Assembly: GCF_013423955.1 (NCBI RefSeq)
Contig: NZ_JACCKX010000001.1
Coordinates: 1,488,001-1,552,000 of the forward strand
From: Ottowia beijingensis
Lineage (GTDB): Bacteria; Pseudomonadota; Gammaproteobacteria; Burkholderiales; Burkholderiaceae_C
Direction: 5' to 3'
Length of the DNA stretch: 64,000 nucleotides
The position numbers were made by a program, and so were the translations under genes. Numbering within the stretch: the first letter of the stretch is position 1; each line of letters opens with the position of its first letter. The notes under the pieces are model-generated. The model saw nothing but the letters and a program-made list of their open reading frames with translations. It was not told where the DNA came from and did no database searches. This document shows positions 26,549 through 46,367 of this stretch, piece after piece.

Positions 26549-27255
26549 TCACGCCGTCGCTGTCGAGCCGCGGCGCCCGCGAGACAGATCGACACCGAGT
26601 TGCTTGAGCTTGCGGTACAGGTGGGTGCGCTCCAACCCGGTTTTTCAGCCACCCGGGTCATCGATCCACCTTCCTTCGCCAGGTGGAATTCGAAGTACGC
26701 CTTTTCAAACGCATCGCGCGCATCACGCAGGGGCTTGTCCAGATCGAACGTCTGCTGGCCATGCGGGCTGAGGTCGACAACCGCGGGCAATGTCTGGCCG
26801 CCCATCATGGCAGCCTCCACCGTGAGTTCGGCGGCGGGTATCGCGGCCACGCTGATTTCGACTGCGGCGTCTGTGGTCTTGCGCGCGGGCAGGTCGCGTG
26901 ACAGGGCCTGGTCGACGGCCTTGAGCAGTTTCTGCAGCGTGATCGGCTTTTCAAGGAACGACTGTGCGCCGATACGCGTGGCCTCGACCGCCGTGTCGAT
27001 GGTGGCGTGGCCACTCATCATGATCACCGGCATGGTCAGCAGGCCCGTGCCACGCCATTCCTTCAGCAGGGTCACGCCATCGGTGTCGGGCATCCAGATG
27101 TCGAGCAGGACCAGATCGGGACGATTGGCCTGGCGCGCCGTGCGCGCCTGCGCAGCGTTCTCTGCCAGTTCGACGGTGTGCCCCTCGTCATTGAGGATCT
27201 CCGAAAGAAGATCCCGGATGCCGAGTTCGTCGTCAACCACCAGGATGTTGGCCAT
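26549..27255 (-). CDS. NtrX-like response regulator without AAA+ domain, frame broken near 26643
   Basis: An intact receiver domain (ILVVDDELGIRDLLSEILND, LVLLDIWMPDTDGVTLLKEW with the phospho-Asp, PVIMMSGHATIDTAVEATRI, FLEKPITLQKLL) is followed by a linker and a Fis-like HTH. The frame goes out after VAEK; one more A in the run at 26641-26645 gives VAEKTGLERTHLYRKLKQLG and TGA at 26549, about 235 residues. The central ATPase domain of true NtrX is absent. Pairs with the sensor kinase upstream in the operon. Confidence 0.85.
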
Positions 27256-27281
27256 ATGCAGTGTTTGTTCTCTGTGTCGTT

Positions 27282-29593
27282 CTAGGCGGAAGCATCGGCC
27301 TCGCGCGAAGCCGGCTCGAATGATAACGATACTTGCGCCCCGAGGATTCGGCCATCGCTGATGCGATTGGATACATCGAGGCGCGCGCCGTGTTCCTCGG
27401 CGATCTTCTTGACCACTGCCAGGCCCAGGCCCGTGCCCTTGGCCTTGGTGGTCACGTAGGGTTCGAAGGCGCGCTTGAGGATAGCATCTGAAAAACCGTG
27501 GCCACTGTCGATCACGCTCAGGCGAACGCGCTGCGTGGCCTCGAGCCATTGTGTACGTACCACGACCTGGGCATCGCTCTCCTCGGCCTCGCCGTCCGAT
27601 GGTTCACCGGATGCATCGATCGCGTTCTGCACCAGGTTGTGAATCACCTGCCGCAATTGCTGCGCATCGCCCAGGATCGGCGGGCAGGACTCATCGCACT
27701 CGAAGCGCAGGGGCACCCGCCATTCCTGGCCTGAATCGGCCGCACCGCCGTAAAGCTGCAGCACCTGGCCGACCAGGGCATTCAGGTCCACCGGCTTGAG
27801 TTCGGCACTGGGCAGCCGGGCGTAGTCGCGGAATTCGTTGACCAGGCGCTTCATCGCGTCGACCTGATCGACGATGGTGCGCACGGCCTTGGTGAGCAGG
27901 GCATGTTCAGGTTCGGCCAGCTTGTCGGCCAGCTTGCGCTCCAGCCGCTCGGCAGACAGCTGGATGGGCGTGAGCGGGTTCTTGATCTCGTGCGCCAGGC
28001 GGCGCGCCACCTCGCCCCAGGCCTGCGCGCGCTGGGCCGAGACGATCTCGGAGATGTCGTCGAACACCAACAGACGCAGCCCGCCCGGCAGCGCCGCGCC
28101 GCGGGCGATCAGGGTGACGGCGTCGGCGGCCACACCACCACCGGCATGGCCGTACAGCTCGAACGACTTCTGCCAGTTCTCCAGCCCGTGCTCCAGTCGT
28201 TGGCCTTCGAAGTCGGCAAACTGGGCATCGACGTCAGCGCCGAAGTCCTCGAGGCCAGGCAGGCTGCCCAGCGGGCGGCCGGTGCTGGCCGCCAGGGGGC
28301 ACGCAGCACCCGCGTGGCACCGGGGTTGGCCGACTGGATGAAGCCCTGGCGGTCGAGCACGATGACGCCCGCCGTCAGGTTGTCGAGGATGGTCTGCAGG
28401 TGCGCGCGCGCGGCATCGACCTCACGCATGCTGGCGTCGACGGCGGCGCGGGCATCCGCCAGCTGTTGCGTCATGTCGGCGAACGAACGCGTCAGGCCGA
28501 CCAGTTCGTCGCGACCTCGCAGGATGACCTTGGGCGTCAGGTCGCCGGCCGCCACCTGCCGCACGCCGTCCGCCAGCATCAGCAGCGGCGTGGCCAGTTG
28601 CTTGCCCAGCACCACCGCCAGCAGCACCGCCCCGAACACCGACAGGAACAGGCTGAGCGTGAGCGTGCCGATGTACATGCGGCGCAGGCCTTCGCGGCCC
28701 AGCGCCCGCTCCTGGTATTCGCGGTTGGCCTCCTGCACTGCCAGCGCATGGGTGACCAGCGCCGTGGGCAGCGGCTGCACGGCCTGCAGCAGGCGCTGCT
28801 CGCCCACCAGCCCTATCGAACGTCCGCTGACCAGCACCAGGGCGCGAATGCGTGCCGCAGGGGCGGCCTCGCCGGTCGTGACATCGTCCAGGCCTTCGAT
28901 CTGCGTGGCCATGCCCTGCGCGCGCAGGTTGCGCAGCATCTGCGCGCTGGGGCGCTCCGGGGTCAGCTGAAACCGCGACTGCCCGGCGCTGGCGATCAGG
29001 CGCCCGGCCCCGCTCCACAGCGTCACGTCGCTGGCGCCCAGCTGCGTGCGCAGGTTCTCCAGCGGCAAGGCGGCCAGGGCTTCAGGCGTTTCTGCCACGG
29101 CGGCGGATGCGGCGCGCAACTGGTTGCCGAAATCCCGCGCCTGGGTGTCCAGCGAGGTGCGCGCCAGCGTCAGGCCGGATTCGAGCGCTCCCTCCACCTT
29201 GATGTCGAACCACGACTCGATGGAGCGCGACACGAACTGGTAGGACACGACGTAGATCAGCAGCCCCGGCAGCACGCCCACCAGGCCGAAGATGGCCGCC
29301 AGCTTGATCAGCAGCCGGCTTCCGAACTTGCCGCGGCGCAAGCGCATCACCAGGCGGTAGATGCCCCAGCCGATGACCAGCAGCAGCACGCCGGCCACTG
29401 CCACGTTGATGGCGAACAGGCGCGTGTAGTAGCGCTCGTACAGCAGGCGGTTGTTGGTGGCCTGGGCCAGCAGGAAGATCAGCAGCAGGCCGATGCCCAC
29501 CAGCAGCGCGATGGCCACCGCCAGCGCCCAGCGCCCCAGCCGCTTGCGGCGCGAATCCTCGATACCCGGCACGACCAGCGGCGCCTCGGTCAC
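27282..29593 (-). CDS. NtrY-like membrane sensor histidine kinase, frame broken near 28297
   Basis: Two N-terminal membrane helices then a third (GLLLIFLLAQAT; VAVAGVLLLVIGWGI; KLAAIFGLVGVLPGLLIYVV), a periplasmic sensor, a HAMP segment after GAVLLAVVLGKQLATPLLML, a PAS-like region and a histidine kinase core with AHEIKNPLTPIQLSAERLER (phospho-His) and ATPase boxes LVQNAIDA, DSGHGF and GTGLGLAVVKKI. The two pieces rejoin when one G is added to the run at 28295-28299: about 770 residues. Likely signals to the adjacent NtrX-like regulator. Confidence 0.9.
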
Positions 29594-30215
29594 CGGCCCA
29601 GCTCCTGCGTCAGGTCGATGCGCCGCTCGACCGACACCACCCAGTCCGGCTGCCCGACCGAGCCCAGTTGCAGCGTGCGCGGCAACTGGCTGCCATCGAG
29701 CCGGAAGCGGAAGCGCAGCATGTGGCGGCCACTGCCGCCCAGTTCACCCGGCTCGGCGATCTTCCAGCGGCCGATGCGCTGCACGGCGGCGATGACCTCC
29801 TCCAGCGAGTCGTAGTTCTGGGCCAGGCTGACGCCCAGGCCGGCGTTGACCAGCGGTTCGGACGAGGTGTTCAGGCGCCAGCGCCGCGTCAGCGGCTGGT
29901 AGGTCACGCGCATGTAGCGGTGTGCGGACGCCGCCTTCTGGTCGTACCAGTACCAGCGCTCGCGCATCACCTCGGCCTCGGCCACGAAATGCACCGCGAT
30001 GCCCTTGTGCAAGGCGTCCTCGACCACGGGGACAGCCGGAAATCGACACGCGCGGTCAGGAACAGGCCATCGTCGGCCCGTTCGACCCGCAGGGCCGCCA
30101 GCTCGGCGTTCTCGGCACGCGCCACGCCGACCAGGCCCAGGCAGCAGGTCAGCAGCCAAACCAGCAGCCGGCGGCTAGGCAGGGCGCTTGTGCAGCAGCG
30201 CGTAATAAAAGCCAT
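29590..30215 (-). CDS. DUF4390 protein, frame broken near 30030
   Basis: Start ATG 30215, overlapping the end of rsmB by 41 bases. A signal peptide (RRLLVWLLTCCLGLVGVARA) leads to ENAELAALRVERADDGLFLT ARVDFRLSP; one more G in the run at 30028-30031 continues to VVEDALHKGIAVHFVAEAEV, YDQKAASAHRYMRVTYQPLT and RMEIDLTQELG-like end. This is DUF4390, exported, always beside ntrY in Burkholderiales; function unknown. Confidence 0.82.
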
Positions 30216-31499
30216 CGTCACGGGCCCCATTGTCGCCAAGCGCGCCCGCCCCTTCGGGCGCCCCAGGCAATAAATGGCCTGGGGAGGGCAGCAATCGGGC
30301 ATCGCTGTGGTGCGCAAGGAACGCCTCGACCCGGTCACGCCCCTCCTGCACGAACACCGAGCAGGTGCAGTACAGCAGACGCCCGCCGGGCTGCAGCAGC
30401 GGCCACAGCGCCTGCAGCAGGCGGTCCTGCTGCGCCGCCAGCTGGGCGATGTCGGACTCGCGGCGCAGCCAGCGCACATCGGGGTGGCGACTGACGATGC
30501 CCGAGGCGCTGCAGGGCGCGTCGAGCAGGATGGCGTCGTAGCGCTCGCCACGCCACCAGCCGGGCAAGTCGGCCGCATCGGCCACGCGCACATCGGCCTG
30601 CAGGCCCAGGCGCTGCAGGTTGTCGCGGATGCGGGCGCTGCGCACGGCGTCGATCTCCAGCGCCGTGACCCGTGCATCGGCGCAGAGTTCGAGCAGGTGC
30701 GCGGTCTTGCCGCCGGGGGCGGCGCAGGCGTCCAGCACGGCAGGCGCAGCGCCCTGCCAGCCGTCCAGCAGCAAGGGCGCCGCGCGCTGTGCCGCGGCGG
30801 ATTGCACCGAGGCGTGGCCTTCGGCGAAACCCGGAATGGCCTGCACCGGCAGCGGCTTGTGCAGGCGCACCGCAGCGCCGCCCAGCACATCGGCCTGCAG
30901 GCCGTGGCGCGCCAGATCGGCGCTGAACGCCTCGACGCTGGTGCGCTGCAGATTCACGCGCAAGTCCATCGGCGCCGGCTGCTGCGCCGCCGCCAGAATC
31001 GCCTGCCAGTGGCCCGGGTGATCGCGCTTCAGGCGCTCGACCCACCAGCGCGGGTGGTTCCAGCGCGCCACCGGGTCCTGCAGGGCCGTGGCCATCAGCG
31101 CCGCGCGTTCGCGCAGAAAGCGGCGCAGGCAGGCGTTGATGAAGGCGGATTGCACACGCAGTGCCGGCTGCCGGCGCGCGGCTTCGACCGTCTGGTTGAC
31201 CAGGGTGAACGGCTCGTACAGCGCATCGGGCTCGGGCTGCGCCAGCGCCAGCGCGGTGCACAGCAGCGCATCGACGGCCGGCGGCGGTGCGCGCCGGGCC
31301 AGCGCGCGGCGCAGCACCTCGGCCGTGCCCAGCCAGCGCAGGGCATGGAACGACAGCGCCTGCACGCCGGGGCGCAACGCCGGCTCCACCTGCTCGAGCT
31401 GGGCCGACAGCGAGCGCCCTTCACGCACGCCCTGCACGGCTTGCGCCACCAGCTGCAGCTGTCGCCACAGCGGCGGCGCGGATTCGGCCCGGGGTTCAT
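30175..31499 (-). CDS. rsmB: 16S rRNA m5C967 methyltransferase RsmB
   Basis: An N-terminal NusB-like domain (VDALLCTALALAQPEPDALY, LVNQTVEAARRQPALRVQSA FINACLRRFL) precedes the RsmB/NOP catalytic domain: VLDACAAPGGKTAHLLEL (AdoMet site), LLDAPCSASGIVSRHPDVRW (catalytic PC) and LLYCTCSVF (second catalytic Cys). From GTG 31449 the frame gives 424 residues; ATG 31499, just after the LemA stop, joins it if one base is added to the G run at 31491-31494 (MNPRAESAPPLWRQLQLV). I prefer the longer form. Confidence 0.9.
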
Positions 31500-31503
31500 A
31501 CGC

Positions 31504-32088
31504 TCAACGCCCCTCGGCCAGCCGCGTGACGGTGCCGGCGGGCCTGAAGCCGAACAGACGCGCCACCACGGCGGCGGGAAACTGCGCGATGGCCTGGTTG
31601 TAGGCCTGGGCCGCGTCGTTGAAGGCCGTGCGCAGCGGCAGCGACTGGTGCAGCAGCCGCATCCAGCGCGACTGCAGCCGTTCGGCCGAGGGCACGGCGT
31701 CGGGCGGCACGGCGTCGGCCAGCGCGCTGGCCCAGGCGGTGCGCAAGGCCTCGTGCGCCATCACCAGACTGGCCATGCCGGGCACGTCGATGGGTTGCGC
31801 CCGCGCCTGCGCCAGGGCGACGGCGAACTGCTCGCTGGCCGCGTGCAGCCGCGCCCAGGCCGCGGTGACCTCGTCCTGCAGCTCGCCCGGCGCCGTGACG
31901 GCGCCGCCGCGCATGGCCTCGGGCAGGCAGCCCTGCACCCAGACCAGCTGCCGCACCAGTTGCTCGTCGAGCACGGCGAACGCCTTGACCACCGCCGACC
32001 GCAGACGCACCAGGCGGTTGTAGGCGCCGATGGCCCAGAAGAACAGCAGCGCCAGCAGGGCCCAGAACCAGAGCGAGAAGCTGAACAT
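31504..32088 (-). CDS. LemA-family membrane protein
   Basis: 194 residues. One N-terminal membrane helix (FSLWFWALLALLFFWAIGAY NRLV) and a long helical cytoplasmic or periplasmic domain (VKAFAVLDEQLVRQLVWVQG ... LRTAFNDAAQAYNQAIAQFP AAVVARLFGF). The NxAxxxYN-x-FP-x-x-x-A ending is typical of LemA proteins. Start ATG 32088. It precedes rsmB by 4 bases. Function of the family is poorly known. Confidence 0.85.
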   Translation of the reverse strand: MFSFSLWFWALLALLFFWAIGAYNRLVRLRSAVVKAFAVLDEQLVRQLVWVQGCLPEAMRGGAVTAPGELQDEVTAAWARLHAASEQFAVALAQARAQPIDVPGMASLVMAHEALRTAWASALADAVPPDAVPSAERLQSRWMRLLHQSLPLRTAFNDAAQAYNQAIAQFPAAVVARLFGFRPAGTVTRLAEGR

Positions 32089-32104
32089 GATGCCTCAAAA
32101 TAAT

Positions 32105-32180
32105 AGCTGCTTGCGCCTGCTATGCCTTGATTTCATATACAAATCATTATGAAATCGTTATATGAAGGGCGCAAGCAGCT
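32105..32180. repeat. Comamonadaceae-type intergenic inverted repeat
   Basis: AGCTGCTTGCGC (32105-32116) and GCGCAAGCAGCT (32169-32180) are perfect 12-base arms; GATTTCAT/ATGAAATC pair inside. Similar elements occur at 36519-36594 and, in part, at 43473, 47122 and 49524. Confidence 0.8.
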
Positions 32181-32190
32181 ACCAAAATAA

Positions 32191-32228
32191 AGCGCCCTGC
32201 CGCCTGCGGGTGCAAACGGCAGGGCGCT
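32191..32228 (-). terminator. rpoBC operon terminator
   Basis: AGCGCCCTGCCG and CGGCAGGGCGCT form a 12-bp perfect stem; on the minus strand the downstream sequence is TTTATTTTGG. It lies 22 bases past the rpoC stop. Confidence 0.88.
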
Positions 32229-32249
32229 CCTGCGGCAGGGCCGGGCCGA

Positions 32250-36485
<4,236 letters not shown>

Positions 36486-36518
36486 GTGACTCTTGCCCTT
36501 TTCATCTCAAAATTTGAT

Positions 36519-36594
36519 AGCTGTTTGCGCTTTATATACAAGGATTTCAGATAGAAAACCATCTGAAATCCTTTACAGACGGGCGCAAACAGCT
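36519..36594. repeat. Intergenic inverted repeat between rpoB and rpoC
   Basis: AGCTGTTTGCGC (36519-36530) and GCGCAAACAGCT (36583-36594) are perfect arms, with an inner perfect pair GGATTTCAGAT (36542) and ATCTGAAATCC (36561). It is the same family as the element after the LemA gene. It fills the 134-base gap between rpoB and rpoC and would fold in the transcript. Confidence 0.85.
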
Positions 36595-36620
36595 CACTTT
36601 TTCATTGCAGCCGTGGCGCC

Positions 36621-40732
<4,112 letters not shown>

Positions 40733-41045
40733 GAAATCTCCGGGCGTTGACTGAGGAAGTCCTGGACATCTGGCGACTAAGACATCAGGGCGCGGCGCGG
40801 CCTGATCAATGCTTGGTGACTGGCCACTACCAGCCGATGGCGGACGACCGCGCATTGCACGCGGCCCGAACCAAGTGGTCTTCTGCAGTCGGGATCAGAA
40901 GACACTTGAAAACCCCACTTTGGCGCGGGATTTTCAGGTGCGCTCTGAAAGCGCAAAAGGCTGGTTGACCAACCAGCCTGCAAATCGGTGGAACCTGCCG
41001 CGCGGAGCGAGGGAAAACGCGCCGCGCGGAGTGCTCCAGGCCGAT
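40733..41045 (-). other. rplL-rpoB intergenic region with attenuator-like hairpin
   Basis: 313 bases without a gene. AGGCTGGTTG (40958-40967) and CAACCAGCCT (40970-40979), followed on the minus strand by TTTTGCGC, form a partial terminator that would reduce rpoBC expression relative to rplJL, as known in other bacteria. No further signal is clear. Confidence 0.65.
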
Positions 41046-41426
41046 TTACTTGAGCTCGGCCTTGGCGCCAGCTTCCACCAGCTTCTTCTGAGCGGCTTCG
41101 GCGTCGGCCTTGGGCATGGCTTCCTTGACGGTCTTCGGTGCGCCGTCCACCAGGTCCTTGGCTTCCTTCAGGCCCAGGCCGGTGATCTCGCGCACGGCCT
41201 TGATGACGCCCACCTTCTGGGCGCCGGCGTCCGTCAGCACCAGGTCGAATTCGGTCTTCTCTTCGGCTGCGGCCGCTGCGCCACCGCCGGCACCACCGGC
41301 TGCCGGGGCAGCCATGGCTGCGGCGCTCACGCCGAACTTCTCTTCGATGGCTTTCACCAGGTCGTTGAGCTCCATGACCGTCATGCTGTCCAGCGCGGTC
41401 AGAAATGCGTCTTTATCAAATGCCAT
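41046..41426 (-). CDS. rplL: Ribosomal protein L7/L12
   Basis: 126 residues from ATG 41426 (AGGAA upstream). N-terminal dimer domain ([33 protein letters not shown]), Ala/Gly hinge ([18 protein letters not shown]) and C-terminal factor-binding domain ([40 protein letters not shown]). Intact; the stalk of the large subunit. Confidence 0.98.
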   Translation of the reverse strand: MAFDKDAFLTALDSMTVMELNDLVKAIEEKFGVSAAAMAAPAAGGAGGGAAAAAEEKTEFDLVLTDAGAQKVGVIKAVREITGLGLKEAKDLVDGAPKTVKEAMPKADAEAAQKKLVEAGAKAELK

Positions 41427-41474
41427 GATCAATTCCTAGAAAACAGTATGGGTTACCAATCAGCCGCGCCCTGT

Positions 41475-41980
41475 TCAGGCAGCGGCCGCTTCGCCTTCGC
41501 CCTTCTTGGCCGCCAGCGCGCCCAGCACCACGGCGGTGCGGGAAACGGGCGACATGAGCAAGCCGCACAGCTGCGCCAGCAGCACTTCCTTGAGGGAATG
41601 CTGGCCAGCTGCTTCACGCCGTTCGCATCCAGGGCCTTGCCACCGTAGACGCCACCGCGGATGACCAGCTTGTCGTTGGTCTTCGCGAAATCGGCCACCA
41701 CCTTGGCAGCGGCCACTGCGTCTTCGGAGAAGCCGTAGATCAGCGGACCGGTCATCTGGTCAGCTGCCACTTCAAACCCGCTGCCGGCGACAGCACGACG
41801 GGCCAGGGTGTTCTTCAACACACTCAGGGCCACGCCGTTGCTGCGCGCTTCGCTGCGCAGTTTGGTCATGTCAGCCACCGTGACGCCGCGGTACTCCGCC
41901 ATCACGAGCGTTTGAGCTTTAGCGGCGAGGCCGGTCACTTCTTTGATGACCGCTTCTTTCTCACTGCGATTCAGACTCAA
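41475..41980 (-). CDS. rplJ: Ribosomal protein L10, frame broken near 41592
   Basis: Starts at TTG 41980 with GAAGGAG 6 bases upstream, the usual start in this group ([19 protein letters not shown]). The frame is right through [14 protein letters not shown]; one missing C (TCCAAG read as TCAAG) then gives [38 protein letters not shown] and TGA at 41475, 168 residues. L10 anchors the L7/L12 stalk and is essential, so the break is an error. Confidence 0.95.
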
Positions 41981-42246
41981 GGTCTACTCCTTCAAAATGC
42001 GCCGTTCGACTGAAGGCCGTATGGCCGTTCGCCTGGCGGCGCGCCTTCTTGCAGCGACCTACTGCTTTCAAGGAAAAATCCTTTGCAGCGGGTACGCCAT
42101 CTGCGCTGGTAGCTCCGAAAATCAGAGCACATTAAACAGGGTTTGCACCCTGCACCAGCGGTCTTGGATGACCCGGATCGGCTTGCAGCCAGTCCGGCCC
42201 ACCACGTCGGAAGCTGACCTTTCGGACAGCCTCCGAATTCTTTGCC
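41981..42246 (-). promoter_or_regulatory. rplJ leader region (L10 leader candidate)
   Basis: 266 bases between rplA and rplJ without a gene. The stretch GGTGCAGGGTGCAAACCCTG on the minus strand (about 42130-42155) can form the stem-loop and kink-turn type structure of L10 leaders, where L10-(L12)4 binds its own mRNA and limits translation. The regulatory principle is established in enterobacteria; here it is inferred from position. Confidence 0.5.
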
Positions 42247-42942
42247 TCAAGCGTTGATGCTCTGCGTGTCGACGCGAACGCCCACACCCATCGTGCTCGA
42301 CACCGCCACCTTGCGCAGGTACACACCCTTGCTGGTGGCGGGCTTGGCCTTGTTCAGGGCCTCGATCAATGCGGCCAGGTTGCCCTGCAGCTTCTCGGTG
42401 TCGAACGAACGACGGCCGATGGTGCCGTGGATGATGCCGGCCTTGTCGACGCGGAACTGCACCTGACCGGCCTTGGCATTCTTCACCGCCGTGGCGACGT
42501 CGGGCGTCACGGTGCCGACCTTGGGGTTCGGCATCAGGCCGCGCGGCCCGAGGATCTGGCCCAGCGTACCGACCACGCGCATGGCGTCGGGGGCTGCGAT
42601 CACCACGTCGAAGGGCATGTTGCCAGCCTTCACCTGCTCGGCCAGGTCGTCCATGCCGACCACGTCGGCACCGGCGGCCTTGGCTTCCTCGGCCTTCGGC
42701 CCTTGAGCGAACACGGCCACGCGCTTGGTCTTGCCGGTGCCGTTGGGCATCACGACAGCGCCACGCACGACCTGGTCGGATTTCTTGGCGTCGACGCCCA
42801 GTTGCACGGCCACGTCGATGGATTCATCGAACTTGGCAGTGGCATGCTCCTTCACCAGCGCCAGCGCATCGGCCAGCGGGTACAGCTTGGTCGAGTCGAC
42901 CTTGCCTTCCTGGGCTTTCTGTTTCTTGGTCAGCTTGGCCAT
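42247..42942 (-). CDS. rplA: Ribosomal protein L1
   Basis: 231 residues, intact: [21 protein letters not shown], then [40 protein letters not shown] (signature) and ending [12 protein letters not shown]. It starts directly after the rplK stop. L1 forms the E-site stalk and represses translation of its own operon. Confidence 0.98.
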   Translation of the reverse strand: MAKLTKKQKAQEGKVDSTKLYPLADALALVKEHATAKFDESIDVAVQLGVDAKKSDQVVRGAVVMPNGTGKTKRVAVFAQGPKAEEAKAAGADVVGMDDLAEQVKAGNMPFDVVIAAPDAMRVVGTLGQILGPRGLMPNPKVGTVTPDVATAVKNAKAGQVQFRVDKAGIIHGTIGRRSFDTEKLQGNLAALIEALNKAKPATSKGVYLRKVAVSSTMGVGVRVDTQSINA

Positions 42943-43374
42943 TTACACGCCCTCCACGGTGACGCCCATCGAACGGGCCGAGCCGGCGATCGTGCGCACG
43001 GCGGCGTCCAGATCGGCGGCGGTCATGTCCTTCATCTTGGTCTTGGCAATTTCCTCGAGCTGGGCCCGGGTGATCTTGCCGACCTTGTCGGTGTTCGGCT
43101 TGGCCGAACCCTTGTCGAGCTTGATGGCCTTCTTGATCAGCACGTTCGCCGGCGGCGTCTTGATGATGAAGGTGAAGCTCTTGTCCGCGAAGGCGGTGAT
43201 CACCACCGGCAGCGGCAGACCGGGCTCGACGCCCTGGGTCTGGGCGTTGAACGCCTTGCAGAACTCCATGATGTTCAGACCGCGCTGGCCCAGGGCAGGG
43301 CCAATGGGCGGCGACGGGTTGGCTTTACCAGCCGGCACTTGCAGCTTGATGAAGCCGACGATCTTCTTCGCCAT
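42943..43374 (-). CDS. rplK: Ribosomal protein L11
   Basis: 143 residues: [54 protein letters not shown] and the C-terminal RNA-binding domain ending [11 protein letters not shown]. Intact. Part of the GTPase-associated centre. Confidence 0.98.
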   Translation of the reverse strand: MAKKIVGFIKLQVPAGKANPSPPIGPALGQRGLNIMEFCKAFNAQTQGVEPGLPLPVVITAFADKSFTFIIKTPPANVLIKKAIKLDKGSAKPNTDKVGKITRAQLEEIAKTKMKDMTAADLDAAVRTIAGSARSMGVTVEGV

Positions 43375-43496
43375 GCTTTACTCCTTGCGGGTACATGCGC
43401 CTGGGTTTCAATCCCAAGCTCCCCGGGGTTGTCGACTCTGGGTCAAAAAGGCCGCCAGCGCAGAGTCGGAGAGCGCCAACAGCTATAAAAACAATA

Positions 43497-44077
43497 TCAG
43501 GCCTTCTCGATCTGGGCGAATTCCAGCTCGACCGGCGTGGCACGACCAAAGATCGTGACCGACACGCGCACCTTGCTCTTCTCGTAGTTGACTTCCTCGA
43601 CGGTGCCGTTGAAGTCGGTGAACGGGCCTTCCTTGACGCGGACGTATTCGCCCACCTCGAACTCGACCTTGTGGCGCGGCTTCTCGGTGCCTTCCTGCAT
43701 CTGGTTGACGATCTTCATGACCTCGTCTTCCGAGATGGGGGCCGGGCGGTTCTTGGCGCCACCGACGAAGCCGGTCACCTTGTTGGTGTGCTTCACCAGG
43801 TGCCAGGTGTCGTCGTCCATCACCATCTCGACCAGCACATAGCCGGGGAAGAACTTGCGCTCGGTGGTGCGCTTGACGCCGCTCTTGATCTCGACCACCT
43901 CTTCCGTCGGCACCATGATGCGGCCGAACTTGACTGCATGCCGGCGCGGTTGATGCGCTCGACGATATTGCGCTCCACCGCCTTCTCCATGCCCGAATAG
44001 GCATGGACGACGTACCACTTCAGGTCGGGGTTGCGCGCCTCGCCCGCCGCCATCTCATTTGCCGCGATGTCGCTCAT
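43497..44077 (-). CDS. nusG: Transcription factor NusG, frame broken near 43932
   Basis: Start ATG 44077 with GGAGGG upstream, overlapping the end of secE. NGN domain: [30 protein letters not shown], then one missing C (TCCAAG read as TCAAG) and [43 protein letters not shown] domain: [20 protein letters not shown]. Corrected length 193. Essential, so the break is an error. Same lost base and context as in rpoB and rplJ. Confidence 0.96.
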
Positions 44078-44459
44078 CAACCCTCCAACCCAGAACCAGG
44101 TCGTACAGCACCCACTCGAGCGTCTTGTCGGTGAGCCACAGGAACAACGCCATCACGACCGCAAAGGCGAACACGAAAGCGGTGGTCTGCAGCGTTTCCT
44201 TGCGCGACGGCCAGACGACCTTCTTGACCTCGCGCCAGGCATCACGACCAAAGGCGACCAGGCGCTTGCCGTACTCGGAGGTGAAGAAAACCACCGCGGC
44301 CAGCACGAGACCGGCAATCAAACCACCCCACTGGACCAGCGGACCCTGGGCACCCAGCAGATAGAACGCCACCAGCGCCCCGATGACCAGCAGACCGACG
44401 ATCGCCAGTCGCGCCTTGTCGGCACCGGAGCTCACGGTTTCAACTTGAGTGCTTGCCAT
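44055..44459 (-). CDS. secE: Preprotein translocase subunit SecE
   Basis: 134 residues with three membrane helices (LAIVGLLVIGALVAFYLLGA, LIAGLVLAAVVFFTSEY, LQTTAFVFAFAVVMALFLWL) and the conserved amphipathic region FGRDAWREVKKVVWPSRKET. The long N-terminus with extra helices is typical of proteobacterial SecE. Intact. Confidence 0.97.
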   Translation of the reverse strand: MASTQVETVSSGADKARLAIVGLLVIGALVAFYLLGAQGPLVQWGGLIAGLVLAAVVFFTSEYGKRLVAFGRDAWREVKKVVWPSRKETLQTTAFVFAFAVVMALFLWLTDKTLEWVLYDLVLGWRVDERHRGK

Positions 44460-44526
44460 GCTTGGGCAGTATTTCCAGAGATGGCGTGCAAAGACAGAAC
44501 TTCAAACACGCATCGATTCAACACAC

Positions 44527-44552
44527 AAGCCCGCCAAGGGTTTGGCGGGCTT
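44527..44552 (-). terminator. Hairpin between tRNA-Trp and secE
   Basis: AAGCCCGCCAA and TTGGCGGGCTT form an 11-bp stem with a 4-base loop, followed by TGTGTGTTG on the minus strand. It would partly end tuf/tRNA-Trp transcripts before secE. Confidence 0.7.
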
Positions 44553-44572
44553 CAAAGGCCACTGCAGAGCAG

Positions 44573-44648
44573 TGGCAGGGGCAGAGGGAATCGAACCCCC
44601 AACCTTCGGTTTTGGAGACCGACGCTCTGCCAGTTGAGCTATACCCCT
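44573..44648 (-). tRNA. tRNA-Trp (CCA)
   Basis: 76 bases; anticodon loop CTCCAAA; 3' end GCCA is encoded. Acceptor AGGGGTA pairs with TGCCCCT. The tuf-tRNA-Trp-secE order is typical of betaproteobacteria. Confidence 0.96.
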
Positions 44649-44657
44649 AGACCTCGA

Positions 44658-45848
<1,191 letters not shown>

Positions 45849-45920
45849 TTCTTCGACTCCGAAAAATTAACTCAACATCAACAAACGACAGCCAGGACGC
45901 GTGCGCCACAGCCTCTGGAA

Positions 45921-45995
<75 letters not shown>

Positions 45996-46034
45996 GAAAA
46001 CCTGAACTCAAGCCCGACACACAAACCGACCGAC

Positions 46035-46108
46035 TGGAGCGGGAGACGGGAATCGAACCCGCGTCATTAGCTTGGAAGGCTAAGGTTCTACCATTGAACT
46101 ACTCCCGC
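46035..46108 (-). tRNA. tRNA-Gly (TCC)
   Basis: 74 bases; anticodon loop CTTCCAA; acceptor GCGGGAG/CTCCCGC; CCA encoded. Confidence 0.95.
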
Positions 46109-46222
46109 AAAGACACGCCTCAAGGCGCGTTCATCTTGCGTGAGCCCATGCACCCAGCCCTCGCCGAGCAACCGCCCATCCTAACGCTCATCGTGTCAGC
46201 CGCGTGTGACAGCCTAGCCTGC

Positions 46223-46308
46223 TGGTGGAGAGGGCTGGATTCGAACCAGCGTAGGTGTAAACCGGCAGATTTACAGTCTGCTGCCATTAACCACTCGGCC
46301 ACCTCTCC
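46223..46308 (-). tRNA. tRNA-Tyr (GTA)
   Basis: 86 bases with the long variable arm of a class II tRNA; anticodon loop CTGTAAA; CCA encoded. First of the Tyr-Gly-Thr-tuf-Trp run. Confidence 0.95.
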
Positions 46309-46367
46309 GGCAGGGAACCATGAATTATGCCACCAATTGACCGGCCCCGGCAAGTGGTGTAGGCCGG

